Assembly (NCBI RefSeq): GCF_040372165.1
Contig: NZ_BAABWG010000002.1
Span: 1 to 64,000, forward strand
Source of the DNA: Hydrogenophaga sp040372165
GTDB taxonomy: Bacteria > Pseudomonadota > Gammaproteobacteria > Burkholderiales > Burkholderiaceae_C
DNA: 64,000 bases
Direction: 5' to 3'
Each line of letters opens with the position of its first letter. Positions within the stretch are counted from its first letter, which is position 1. Of the stretch, positions 20,007 to 29,148 are shown piece by piece. The notes beneath the pieces are model-generated. The model saw only the letters and a program-made list of their open reading frames with translations. It did not search any database and was not told the DNA's origin. The position numbers and the translations under genes are program-made.

Positions 20007-22412
20007 ATGCCCATGACACCAACAGAAATTGCACCTCAGGAACTTGCCGGATTGCTGGAGACGCTGCCCAGTGGCGTCAAGGCTTTGTCGCTTGACTGCT
20101 TTGACACCATTGTCTGGCGTCGGGTGGAGCGGCCATCGGACGTGTTTTTCAATCTGCAGGCGCACCCGCGCTGGCAAGAGGCTGGCATGACTGCCGCGCT
20201 CAGGGCAAAGGCAGAAAACCGGGTGCGTGAGGAAAAACACTTGCTGCATGGCATCCGGGAAGTGAACCTCCTGGAGGTCTACCAGAGGCTCCTGCCCGAT
20301 GCGGACGAGACCGAAATCAATGCCTGGTGTGATGTTGAACTGGAGGAAGAGGTCGCCAGCTCGTTTGCATTTCAGCCCGTGCTCGAACTGATGCGGGCCG
20401 CGCGACGCAAGGGGCTGCGGGTGCTGGTGGTCAGTGACACGTACTTCAGTCAGCCACAACTCAAGTCGCAGCTCAAACACATTCTTGGTGAGCAGGATGC
20501 GGCACTGATCTCGGAAGTGTACTGCTCGGCGGACCATGGCGTGGGCAAGACCAGTGGGATCTGGCGCAAAGTCCTGAAGGCTGAAAAGCTGCAACCGGGG
20601 CAGGTGGTGCACATCGGAGACAACCTGAAGGCTGATGCTGTCTCGCCCAGCCAGTTCGGGATCGCTGCCCATCGTCTCAAGCGGCTGCCAGATTCAATTG
20701 AGGGCCAGCTTGAACAGCGGGCGCATGCTGGCGCGCAGCTGCTCCCCGAGGTTCGGCATGAGGTGGGCCTGCCCAGTTCTTCTCATGGGGTTCTGGCAGC
20801 CCATTTCGAGCAAGGTCATGCGTCGGTGCCCTATCGCATAGGCTACACAGCGCTGGGCCCCATCTTTCATGACTTTTCCCAGTATGTGCAAGAGCAATTG
20901 GCCACGGTCTCGACAAATGGTCGTCCGGCCAAGATGGCCTTCATGCTTCGCGATGGCTATCTGCCTGCGCTGGCCTATGCTGCGTGCCACAATCTGGCCG
21001 AGCCGCCCCCCATGCTCAATATTTCGCGTTTCACGGCCAATGCCGCGTCATTGCGAAGCAAGGAGGACGTGGTCCGGCTGGTGACCAGCATGCTGTCGGA
21101 AAAGAGCATGGACGCCGTGCTCAAGCAGTGCCTGTTCACGCCCCAGGAGATCGAGGTCATGTTGGGGCAAGTCAAGGGACAGAGCCATCCGGCGATGGCG
21201 TTGGGGCGCATGGTCTTGCGGGACGACAAGTTGCGCTGTATCCAGACGCGTTCGGCTTCCCTGAGGGAGCGCCTGTATGAGCATGTGAGAGCCAGAACGC
21301 ACATCGAGCCGGGTGACACGCTGGTGATCGTGGATCTGGGCTACGGCGGCACCACTCAGACGCGCTTGCGGGAAGCTTTTGCCGAAGAGCTCGGGGTCAC
21401 GCTGCACGGACTCTACCTGATTGCCTCTCGTACCGAGGCGCGGCAGAAAGACCGGACTGGTCTGGTCGGGCCGGACTGGGCAGATGAGCGTCTGGTGCAC
21501 ACACTGACCGCCTACATCGGGCTCTTTGAGATGATGTGTACCAAAGCGGAACCTCCCACGATTGGATATGACGAACGTGGCAACCCGGCTTTTGGCACGG
21601 CGACCACCAAAGGCCAACAGTCTGCGACTGTGCAAGAGATCCAGACCGCTTGTGTTCAGTATGTTCGGGATGCAGTGGCCACACCGCCGGCCTGCCGGCC
21701 TCGCATGAGTCGCGAGCAACGTGGCTGGCAAGTGGCTGCCGAGCTGGGCCGACTGATCTACCTGCCAAGCCAGGAAGAGGTGGCCTGTCTGTCGGCTTTC
21801 GAGTTCGACTTCAACCTGGGCACGGACCTCGTCCTCGATACGGCCAATCTGGAACAAGGCCTTGCCGAGTATCGGCGCGAAGGTTTTGGCCTGCTCAATC
21901 GCGACTTCACCAGCATGCGGGTGAGCTACCCAATGGAGCTGCGCAACATGGATGTCTCGTTGTCAACGACTCTGATGTCACTGCAGCGCTTTGGCTATGG
22001 GCTGCGACCCTCAGACGCGAGCTATCGAAAGGAATCGGTGCCGATGCTGGTGGCCAACCAGAACAGCCACGCGAAGCAGGTGACCGAGGCGGTCGCGACC
22101 CACGATGGTTACTACACCCTCCACCTGCCGATGAGCTCTACCTTTGATGCGTCGGTTCTGCTGGGGCAGCGCTATGAGTGGGTGCAGCTGGATGCGATCC
22201 AGAAAGTCGATGTGCACGATACGCGCAAGTTCGAGCCGCTGGTGATCGGCGAGAACGTGTTCTTCGACGGGATCGAGCAGGCCGAAGGCAATCTCGTGAA
22301 ACTCAGCCAGAACGGCATGATGTTCTTGCCGGCGTGCTCACGCCAGGATCAGGAGCACTACATGATGCGAGTCGTCTATCGACCGGTTCGCGAAAGGGAG
22401 GCCGTCCAATGA
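20007..22412 (+). CDS. Large HAD-superfamily protein (COG5610-like), probable surface-glycan function
   Basis: An 801-residue protein. Residues 25-235 form a HAD hydrolase fold: motif I SLDCFDT (nucleophile Asp30), motif II VVSDTYFS (Ser143), motif III Lys at HGVGKTSG (Lys181), motif IV HIGDNLKAD (Asp205). Motif I reads D-x-F-D-T, so an aromatic residue replaces the usual second Asp. The remaining 550 residues have a conserved-looking core (MLRDGYLPALAYA, VDLGYGGTTQT) that I associate with COG5610-type proteins found in capsule and O-antigen loci. ATG at 20007 is chosen for AGGA eight bases upstream; earlier in-frame starts (19893, 19983) lack one. Its stop overlaps the next gene by four bases (ATGA), so the two form a unit. 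The substrate is unknown. Confidence 0.75.
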   Translation: MPMTPTEIAPQELAGLLETLPSGVKALSLDCFDTIVWRRVERPSDVFFNLQAHPRWQEAGMTAALRAKAENRVREEKHLLHGIREVNLLEVYQRLLPDADETEINAWCDVELEEEVASSFAFQPVLELMRAARRKGLRVLVVSDTYFSQPQLKSQLKHILGEQDAALISEVYCSADHGVGKTSGIWRKVLKAEKLQPGQVVHIGDNLKADAVSPSQFGIAAHRLKRLPDSIEGQLEQRAHAGAQLLPEVRHEVGLPSSSHGVLAAHFEQGHASVPYRIGYTALGPIFHDFSQYVQEQLATVSTNGRPAKMAFMLRDGYLPALAYAACHNLAEPPPMLNISRFTANAASLRSKEDVVRLVTSMLSEKSMDAVLKQCLFTPQEIEVMLGQVKGQSHPAMALGRMVLRDDKLRCIQTRSASLRERLYEHVRARTHIEPGDTLVIVDLGYGGTTQTRLREAFAEELGVTLHGLYLIASRTEARQKDRTGLVGPDWADERLVHTLTAYIGLFEMMCTKAEPPTIGYDERGNPAFGTATTKGQQSATVQEIQTACVQYVRDAVATPPACRPRMSREQRGWQVAAELGRLIYLPSQEEVACLSAFEFDFNLGTDLVLDTANLEQGLAEYRREGFGLLNRDFTSMRVSYPMELRNMDVSLSTTLMSLQRFGYGLRPSDASYRKESVPMLVANQNSHAKQVTEAVATHDGYYTLHLPMSSTFDASVLLGQRYEWVQLDAIQKVDVHDTRKFEPLVIGENVFFDGIEQAEGNLVKLSQNGMMFLPACSRQDQEHYMMRVVYRPVREREAVQ

Positions 22413-25063
22413 ACAGCGAGGCATCTTTGGGTTTCGGCGGAACGCTGACGGTCACGGCTTCCCCGAAGCTGGCCATGCTTGATCACGATGCGCCCAAGGT
22501 CAGGCGCACCAGCGGCTGTGACCGGCTGGAGCGTGCAGTGGAGACTGTCTTCACACCAGGGGTTCGCACCATGGTGTGCGGAACGTTGACGGCGCGCGAT
22601 GAGTTTGAACTTGGGTCTTTGCCGGGGCAGTGGGAGTCACTGACGGTGTCGCCCTGGAATGGCGGCTGGCGAACCGGAGAGTCAGTTGGGCCACGGTACG
22701 AGCAAGTGCTGATACTCGCAGATACCTTGCCCTCGGATGATGCAGCGATTGCATCGCTTGTGGACTGCATGGAACATTGGGGCGCCGATCATGTGCTGGT
22801 CGCTGTTTCAGGCGGAACATCCAGCAATGCCGAACTGCGGCACAGGATCGAGCGCCAGGCGTTTGACGCCGGATACCGCAAGCACCCTTTCTACTACACG
22901 GTGCTGGACTATGAGGGCCTGCATGAGGACAACGGCACGCTGGTGATTCCCCTGGAATGCATGCCCAGGGAAGCCTTGATCACATACCCGCTGTCGGCGC
23001 TCAGGGAAGAACGCGATCTGCACATGGACATGACCCGCGAGCCGGGAGAGCGATCGGACGCACATGTCATTCGCTACCAGGAAGCCGCTCGACTGATTCG
23101 GGCCGGGGACAAGGTTCTGGACGCGGCATGTGGCCTGGGTTACGGCAGCTATTTGATGGCCAGTCAGACCCGGTGCGCGAGTGTCCATGGGGTGGATGGC
23201 AGCGACTACGCTGTGGAGTACGCCGGTGTGAATTTCGCCAGTGTTTGTCCCAGACTGAGCTTTGACAAGGCATGGCTTCCGCAGGGGTTGAGTCATTTGC
23301 CGTCGGCTGGGTTTGACGTCATCGTGTCCTTCGAAACCCTGGAACACATTGAAGACCCGACTGGCTTGCTCAAGGAGTTTGACCGGCTGCTCAAGCCGGG
23401 AGGGCGGATCATTGTCAGCGTGCCCAACGACTGGTCAGATGAGACTGGCGAGGACCCCAATCCTTTTCACTTGCATGTGTACACACTGGACAAGCTGCGC
23501 CAGCAGTTTGCGCGCCACTTCAGTGCGACGGCGCTGCATCAGCAGATCGCAAGTGGCTGCAAGTCTGCTCAGCATGGCAACAAGTGGATGCCCATGCGCA
23601 GGGTATTGCGTGAGCTGCCTGTGCAGGCACAGGTGGCGCCTGACAGCGAATGGTGGCTGCTCAGTGGTACCAAGCCTTGTCTGAATGCAGAGGTTGACCT
23701 GTCTGCGCCCTGGTATGCAAAAGCCAGGCGACCGTGGAAGGCAGACTTCTCGCACGACATCCTGGCCAACGGGATTGTGCTGGCCGTCAATTGCGTGCCG
23801 ACAGACGTGGCGCCAGAGTTGACTGGATTCTGGACGCAGCTGTCCGAACAGCTTGCTGCACGTGGCTTTCAGCTGGTCTTGCTCAGCACGGCGCCAGTGG
23901 ATGCCGATGGCCTGCAGGTGATTGAGATGCCTTTTGAGGTGACGGCGTTTCCTGCGCACTACGGCACTGTGGCCGCGCAAGCGACGCCGGTCACTGAGCG
24001 GGAGGTCATGGATGTTGCTGCCTGGTACGGCTGCACCTACGACTTTGCACGCGAGAGCCTGGGCGTCGCCCACGGGTTTGTGCAGGACATGCTCGATACT
24101 TTGCGGCCATCCGCTGTTCTCGGATGGCAAAGCAGCAACCCGCTGTCAAAGCTCATTGCACAGCAGGCACTGAAAATGGGTCTGCCGCACTGGTCTGGCG
24201 AGAGGGGGTGGGTGCGCAACACCCTGATGTTTGATCTGGCGGGCAACAATGCCTTGTCGGAAATGCGGTCGAGCCTGGCACTGCGCCGGCTGAGGCAGCG
24301 GTTCGAGGCGAGCCGCGACACCTTGGCGAAGCTGACCCGACGCGCCCGTTCAGCTGCGGATCTCGGGCGCTATGCCTCCAAAGACGTGATGTCGCGCGAA
24401 GCGTTTCGCGCCGCGCACGGCATCGGGCCTGAAGACAGAGTCACGGTGTTCTTTGGTCACGGCGAGCCGTCCGTCCTGTCGACGGAGCAGCCCGCGTTGC
24501 GTGAACTTCATGACTTGCCGGACGAGGTGCTGGAAGCACGCGTGCTCGCCTTGGCCCATAGCATTGAAAAGCGCGGCGGCTGGCTACTGGTGCAAGAGCA
24601 TCCATTCAACCGCTCCAATGGGCGCGAACTGGCCTTGCCGCAGTCGAGCCGCGTGAAGCGGGTGGAGGAAAACGTCAGCACCTTGCTTCAGGCGGCCGAT
24701 CAGTCGGTCTATACCCTGGCGACCCTGCAATACGATGCTGCGTTTCTGGACAAACCTGTGGGACTGCTCTGCCATTCGCCTTTGTACAGGGCAGGGCTGA
24801 CCCCTTGCATCAGCGATTTCGAATCTGCCGATGCGTTCCTCGATGCGTTGGCGGATGCAGAGGTCATGGGGCGAGCACAGGCCAGCATGCGCGAGGATGT
24901 GGCCTTCATGTTCGAGAACATGCTGATCGACATAGAAGGTGATGCGGTGATCGCCAGCGCCGAGGTCACTGCTGAGTGGCTCAGTGAGCGATCAAGACCC
25001 GTGGATGCCCAACTGCCCGAGCGGATTGAGACCTTCCTAACGCGCTGGGCAGCAGCGAGCTGA
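22409..25063 (+). CDS. Fusion of SAM methyltransferase and capsule-type glycosyltransferase
   Basis: An 884-residue protein. An N-terminal region of about 200 residues is of unknown type. Residues 215-400 are a class I SAM methyltransferase: motif I VLDAACGLGYGSY at about 236-248, VDGSD for motif II, then SFETLEHIEDP and LLKPGGRIIVSVPND. The C-terminal 450 residues resemble capsule (KpsC/KpsS-like) glycosyltransferases, with GERGWVRNTLMFD, VFFGHGEP and the nucleotide-sugar-site-like QEHPF. The last assignment rests on general pattern and is less certain. ATG at 22409 overlaps the HAD stop by four bases. Together the pair probably decorates a cell-surface polysaccharide; the acceptor is unknown. 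Confidence 0.72.
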   Translation: MNSEASLGFGGTLTVTASPKLAMLDHDAPKVRRTSGCDRLERAVETVFTPGVRTMVCGTLTARDEFELGSLPGQWESLTVSPWNGGWRTGESVGPRYEQVLILADTLPSDDAAIASLVDCMEHWGADHVLVAVSGGTSSNAELRHRIERQAFDAGYRKHPFYYTVLDYEGLHEDNGTLVIPLECMPREALITYPLSALREERDLHMDMTREPGERSDAHVIRYQEAARLIRAGDKVLDAACGLGYGSYLMASQTRCASVHGVDGSDYAVEYAGVNFASVCPRLSFDKAWLPQGLSHLPSAGFDVIVSFETLEHIEDPTGLLKEFDRLLKPGGRIIVSVPNDWSDETGEDPNPFHLHVYTLDKLRQQFARHFSATALHQQIASGCKSAQHGNKWMPMRRVLRELPVQAQVAPDSEWWLLSGTKPCLNAEVDLSAPWYAKARRPWKADFSHDILANGIVLAVNCVPTDVAPELTGFWTQLSEQLAARGFQLVLLSTAPVDADGLQVIEMPFEVTAFPAHYGTVAAQATPVTEREVMDVAAWYGCTYDFARESLGVAHGFVQDMLDTLRPSAVLGWQSSNPLSKLIAQQALKMGLPHWSGERGWVRNTLMFDLAGNNALSEMRSSLALRRLRQRFEASRDTLAKLTRRARSAADLGRYASKDVMSREAFRAAHGIGPEDRVTVFFGHGEPSVLSTEQPALRELHDLPDEVLEARVLALAHSIEKRGGWLLVQEHPFNRSNGRELALPQSSRVKRVEENVSTLLQAADQSVYTLATLQYDAAFLDKPVGLLCHSPLYRAGLTPCISDFESADAFLDALADAEVMGRAQASMREDVAFMFENMLIDIEGDAVIASAEVTAEWLSERSRPVDAQLPERIETFLTRWAAAS

Positions 25064-25076
25064 TGCCCTAAGCCAC

Positions 25077-25610
25077 TCAGCGCGGCGGCTCGATCTTGTC
25101 CAGCCGAAACTGGTAGCGTGGTGCGTCGTCACTGTCGTCAGCATCGCCGCTCTCTGCAGCTTGCCATCGAGTGCCCATCAGGCTGCGGGCACAACTGCCA
25201 GGAACGGGGGTGCCTTCCCATACCCCGGTCATGGTTTCGCCATCAGCGGATTCGTCCAGCTTGAAGAGACCATCGATGAGGTCGCCCGCCAGGACCGCTG
25301 TTGTGGTCTGTCCTGTTGCGTCTTGGCGCTCCAGCTGCCCGCGAACGCTGTGAGCGTACTCGGGATGCTGAAACAGGATGACCGTGCCCTTGATGGATGG
25401 AGGTTCTTTGTCAGCTTGGCTGCTCCATTCCCACCACTGAAGCGACCAACGGCCATGCAGATACTCGGGCGGCACTGCCATGTCAGGAGGGCAAGCGGAC
25501 TGAGGTTCGGCAGCCAGCAAGGGTGACGCCGCAAAAGGTGACCCTATGATCATGGCCAGTACCCACGAGGCCATTCTGGGTTGAATTGCAAGGCGAAAAG
25601 TGGAACTCAT
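25077..25610 (-). CDS. Hypothetical secreted protein coupled to rep
   Basis: A 177-residue protein I do not recognise. A signal peptide is visible: hydrophobic residues 14-33 ending ASPLLAAEPQ, with likely cleavage after LLA-A. The mature part has many Trp residues near its start (GRWSLQWWEW), two or more Cys that could pair, and a beta-rich pattern (GTVILFQ, TAVLAGDLIDGLFKLD, MTGVWEGTPV) that could be a small beta-barrel. Its ATG overlaps the rep helicase stop by four bases, so translation is coupled, although no functional link to a helicase is evident. Met13 is an alternative start. Confidence 0.75.
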   Translation of the reverse strand: MSSTFRLAIQPRMASWVLAMIIGSPFAASPLLAAEPQSACPPDMAVPPEYLHGRWSLQWWEWSSQADKEPPSIKGTVILFQHPEYAHSVRGQLERQDATGQTTTAVLAGDLIDGLFKLDESADGETMTGVWEGTPVPGSCARSLMGTRWQAAESGDADDSDDAPRYQFRLDKIEPPR

Positions 25611-27664
25611 GGGGAACTCGGGTTGCTTTGTTGGGCCCGTTTGGCAAACTCTGCTCGCAATGCCTTGAGCTTCTCTCGTGGATCTTCCTTGACGGTGGCT
25701 TTGTCCAGCCCCATCTCTGCGATGAAACGACTCGGCTGGCCCGGTACGGATTCGCGACCTTTCTTGCGCCGTTTGAGCCAGCTGACCTGCAGCGTGCGTT
25801 GCGCTCGGGTGATGCCAACGTACATCAGACGCCGCTCTTCCTGCAGGCGTTCGGCAATGGCGGAGGCGGGAAGGTCGCTCTCGGCCTCATCGAGCTTGAA
25901 GGGCAGGAGCCCTTCGTTGACCCCGACGAGGATCACATGTGGCCATTCCAGACCTTTGGATGCATGCAGCGTTGAGAGTGTCACCACGTTCTGGTCTTCC
26001 TCACGCTCCGACAAGGTGGAGATCAGGGCGATGGTTTGCACCACCTCGAGCAGGCTCTTGCGCTCGGTTTCAATGGTCTGTCCGTCGACGTAGTCACTCT
26101 TGCCGCCGCAGCGGTCGGCGACCCAGTCCGTGAAATCGATGACATTGCCCCATCTGGCTGCGGCAATCTTCTCGTTTTCTTCATTGTCATAGAGGTGTTG
26201 CTCGTAGCCAATGTCGCGCAGCCATCCGGAGAGAAACTCGCGTGCAGCCTCATGGCCCACGGTGTGGCGTGCCCGGTACTCCAGATCGTTGATCAGGCGG
26301 CCGAATTCATGCAGATGGCCAATGGCGCGTTTGCTCACCGCTGCAGCAAGTGAGTGCGAGAACAGCGACTCGAACATGCTGAGTTTGAAGCTGGTGGCGA
26401 AGTCGCCCAGCTGACCCAGCGTGGTATGGCCAATGCCGCGCTTGGGCGTGGTGGCAGCGCGCACGAATGCCGGGTCGTCATCGTTGTTGACCAGCAGTCG
26501 CATCCAGGCACACAGGTCGCGAATTTCGGCCTTGTCAAAAAAGCTCTGACCGCCTGATACCTTGTAGGGAACCTGTGCGCGGCGCAGGGCAGTTTCAAAT
26601 GCTCTTGCCATGTGGTTGGCCCGGTAGAGAATGGCGAAGTCTTTCCATTCCTTGTGCTGGGCATTGACGCGCAAGCTCTGGATGCGGCGCACGGCGCGCT
26701 CGGCCTCGTGGTCTTCATTGTCGGCGTCGGACACGCGTACCGGCTCGCCTTCACCGAGGTCACTCCACAAGGTCTTGGGGAAAAGTTTGGGGTTCGGGCC
26801 GATGACATTGTTGGCCGCGCGCAGGATGGCGCTGGTGGAGCGGTAGTTCTGCTCCAGCTTGATGACCTTGAGCTGCGGAAAATCTTCTGGCAGCTTCTTC
26901 AGGTTGTCCAGTGTGGCACCGCGCCAGCCGTAGATGGACTGATCGTCGTCGCCCACAGCGGTGAAGCGCGCACGCTCCCCCACCAGCAGTTTGAGCAGGT
27001 CGTACTGGGTGGCATTGGTGTCCTGGTATTCGTCCACCAGCACGTGGCCGAGCTTTTGCTGCCACTTCTCCCGCACCTCTTCGTGTTGAGACAGCAGCTT
27101 GAGTGGCAGGCTGATCAGGTCGTCGAAGTCGACCGACTGGTAAGCGGTCAGACGCTCCTCGTACCGGGCCATGATGGCAGCCGTGGTGCGCTCGTTTTCG
27201 TCCCTGGCCTGGCGGGCAGCATCTTCTGCTGTCATGCCAGCACTCTTCCAGGCACTGATCGTCCATTGCCAGCTGCGCGCGGTGTTCGCGTCCGTGGTGC
27301 CGCCGCAGTCCTTGAGCAAGCTGGTGATGTCGTCGGTATCCAGGATGGAGAACTGGGGCTTGAGGCCCAGCACTTGCCCGTCTTCCCGCAGCAGCCGGAC
27401 ACCCAGAGCGTGGAAAGTGCAGATGACCACCTTGCGGGCGTCCTTGCCGACCAGACCGGCAGCGCGCTCACGCATTTCTGCGGCCGCCTTGTTGGTGAAG
27501 GTGATGGCCGCGATTCGCTCTGCGGGCAGGCCTGCCTGTATCAGTCGGGCGATCTTGTGCGTGATCACACGCGTTTTGCCGGAGCCGGCGCCAGCGAGAA
27601 CCAGACTGGGGCCACTGAGGTGGTTCACGGCTTCTAGCTGGGCGAGGTTGAGTCCGGCGGACAT
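25607..27664 (-). CDS. rep: ATP-dependent DNA helicase Rep (UvrD/Rep superfamily 1)
   Basis: Rep is a 3'-5' superfamily 1 helicase that helps replication forks pass protein blocks. The 685-residue product opens MSAGLNLAQLEAVNHL and carries all main motifs: Walker A LAGAGSGKTR, TFTNKAAAEM, TFHALG, Walker B LVDEYQDTN, DDDQSIYGWRGA, QNYRSTSAI, LSTLHASKGLEW and GITRAQR. Length and the motif context fit Rep better than UvrD (about 720). The frame is open to 27778, but the first 38 residues are not Rep-like, so ATG at 27664 is chosen. The secreted protein gene follows with a four-base overlap; the AEC transporter is divergent. Confidence 0.9.
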   Translation of the reverse strand: MSAGLNLAQLEAVNHLSGPSLVLAGAGSGKTRVITHKIARLIQAGLPAERIAAITFTNKAAAEMRERAAGLVGKDARKVVICTFHALGVRLLREDGQVLGLKPQFSILDTDDITSLLKDCGGTTDANTARSWQWTISAWKSAGMTAEDAARQARDENERTTAAIMARYEERLTAYQSVDFDDLISLPLKLLSQHEEVREKWQQKLGHVLVDEYQDTNATQYDLLKLLVGERARFTAVGDDDQSIYGWRGATLDNLKKLPEDFPQLKVIKLEQNYRSTSAILRAANNVIGPNPKLFPKTLWSDLGEGEPVRVSDADNEDHEAERAVRRIQSLRVNAQHKEWKDFAILYRANHMARAFETALRRAQVPYKVSGGQSFFDKAEIRDLCAWMRLLVNNDDDPAFVRAATTPKRGIGHTTLGQLGDFATSFKLSMFESLFSHSLAAAVSKRAIGHLHEFGRLINDLEYRARHTVGHEAAREFLSGWLRDIGYEQHLYDNEENEKIAAARWGNVIDFTDWVADRCGGKSDYVDGQTIETERKSLLEVVQTIALISTLSEREEDQNVVTLSTLHASKGLEWPHVILVGVNEGLLPFKLDEAESDLPASAIAERLQEERRLMYVGITRAQRTLQVSWLKRRKKGRESVPGQPSRFIAEMGLDKATVKEDPREKLKALRAEFAKRAQQSNPSSP

Positions 27665-27834
27665 GCGAAGAGTCGGGTGAAAGCGGGGTTGGCGGGCGGA
27701 GCCACGATGATACCGGTCCTCCCGTTTTGGCATGTGAGAGTTGCAGGGGGTGCGAACTCTTGCAGGCCTTTTGTGCACACTGCTTGGCGCACTCTCAGCG
27801 CGCCGTCAGGCGTGACCTGAGAGAATGCTCCACC

Positions 27835-28809
27835 GTGTTGCAGATTCTCCTGGTCACCTTTCCGTTCTTTGCCCTGGTGCTTGCCGGTTATCTGGCTGCG
27901 CGCCGGCGCATGCTGCCACTGGAAGCCATTCCGGGGCTGAACGGCTTTGTGCTGTTTTTTGCCTTGCCGGCAATGCTCTACCGGTTTGGCTCTACCACCC
28001 CGATCGCGCGCTTGCTCGATGGCACGGTCGCTGGCGTCTACCTGCTTTGTGGGCTGATCATGGTGGCGCTGGCCATTGCACTGAGCATGAACCGGCGTAT
28101 CCGGTGGAATGATGCATCGATTGGGGCCTTGGTGGCCGCTTTCCCCAACTCGGGCTTCATGGGCGTGCCGCTGCTGGTTGCGTTGCTGGGTGAGGCTGCT
28201 GCCGGCACGGTGATCGTGCTGATCGTGGTCGACATGGTCTTCACCAGCTCATTGTGTATCGCCCTGTCCCGCCTTGACCAAACGCCCGGAGACGGCACCA
28301 CGAGCAGCGGAGCCCAGGCTCTGGCGGCTGCACGCAAAGCGCTGAACGGCGTGGCCACCAACCCCATGCCCTGGGCGATTTTGCTGGGCGCTGTGGCGTC
28401 TGCCTTCGAATTCCAGTTGCCCGGACCTGTGGAAAAGACCTTGTGGCTGCTGGCCGACGCTGCTTCGCCAGTGGCACTGTTCACCATCGGGGCGGTGCTC
28501 GCGCGCTCACAGATCCAGGCCAACCACCCCATGCCCATGAGCGACTACGTGCCTGTCTCGCTCATGAAGCTCTTGCTGCACCCACTGCTGGTGCTCATGA
28601 TGGGTGTGGCGGCCCGCAAGGTGGGCGTTCCCATGGACCCGTTTGCCTTGCAGGTGATGGTGTTGACCGCTGCGCTGCCGAGCGCGAGCAACGTGTCTTT
28701 GCTGGCAGAGCGTCTGGGCGCAGACAACGGCCGCATCGCCCGCATCATTCTGGTCACCACGGCGGCGGCATTCCTGACCTTTTCAGGAGCGGTGGCACTT
28801 GTGATCTGA
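27835..28809 (+). CDS. AEC family transporter (auxin efflux carrier-like)
   Basis: A 324-residue integral membrane protein with about ten hydrophobic segments. It has family features such as the first helix FPFFALVLAGYLAARR and the AFPNSGFMGVPLL block of helix five; a second similar half begins near residue 195 (NPMPWAILLGAV). AEC proteins of bacteria export small organic acids such as malonate or malate, but the substrate cannot be read here. GTG at 27835 gives the normal N terminus; the upstream in-frame ATG at 27727 would add a Cys-rich tail unlike the family. It is divergent from rep across 170 bases. Confidence 0.87.
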   Translation: MLQILLVTFPFFALVLAGYLAARRRMLPLEAIPGLNGFVLFFALPAMLYRFGSTTPIARLLDGTVAGVYLLCGLIMVALAIALSMNRRIRWNDASIGALVAAFPNSGFMGVPLLVALLGEAAAGTVIVLIVVDMVFTSSLCIALSRLDQTPGDGTTSSGAQALAAARKALNGVATNPMPWAILLGAVASAFEFQLPGPVEKTLWLLADAASPVALFTIGAVLARSQIQANHPMPMSDYVPVSLMKLLLHPLLVLMMGVAARKVGVPMDPFALQVMVLTAALPSASNVSLLAERLGADNGRIARIILVTTAAAFLTFSGAVALVI

Positions 28810-28974
28810 GCTGGTTTCACAGTTCGTTTCCCATTCGCACATTCACCTGACGGCGGCCCTGAGGTCGCCAACGGCGGGGCCTTCCGCCGCGCATTGGATT
28901 TGGCTATCGCATTGATGCGCTCAATCAAATGGCTATTTCGATAGAAGGCTTCTAAAGTGAAGTTTCGATTGAAC

Positions 28975-29095
28975 AGGAGGCCTTATGCGCACCGCCATCT
29001 CTTCCCCAATTGACACTGGCGCCTTCGATGCCCGTGAGAACACCGGGTGGGATGCTGCTTGGGTCGCGCTGGCAGCACTGGCCTGTTCGTATTGA
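28975..29095 (+). CDS. Putative 36-residue small ORF upstream of katG
   Basis: A perfect AGGAGG (28975-28980) lies four bases before an ATG at 28985 that opens a 36-codon frame ending at 29095 (the interval given includes the ribosome binding site). The peptide starts MRTAISSPIDTG and ends LAALACSY, with a hydrophobic Ala/Trp-rich C-terminal third. katG begins 53 bases later. It may be a leader peptide or an independent small protein. Support is the ribosome binding site and position only. Confidence 0.45.
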
Positions 29096-29148
29096 TTCAG
29101 TCCGCTCGCGCTGCGAGACGACAGCGAGCACACACAAAGGAGTCCACC

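Noticed and set aside
19535..20014. Minus-strand frame with a repeated peptide across the tRNA-Phe region
   Set aside because: The peptide repeat is just the translation of the duplicated terminator and tRNA end.
28901..28960. Possible OxyR site before katG (CTAT and ATAG segments)
   Set aside because: The half-sites do not have the seven-base spacing of the OxyR pattern.
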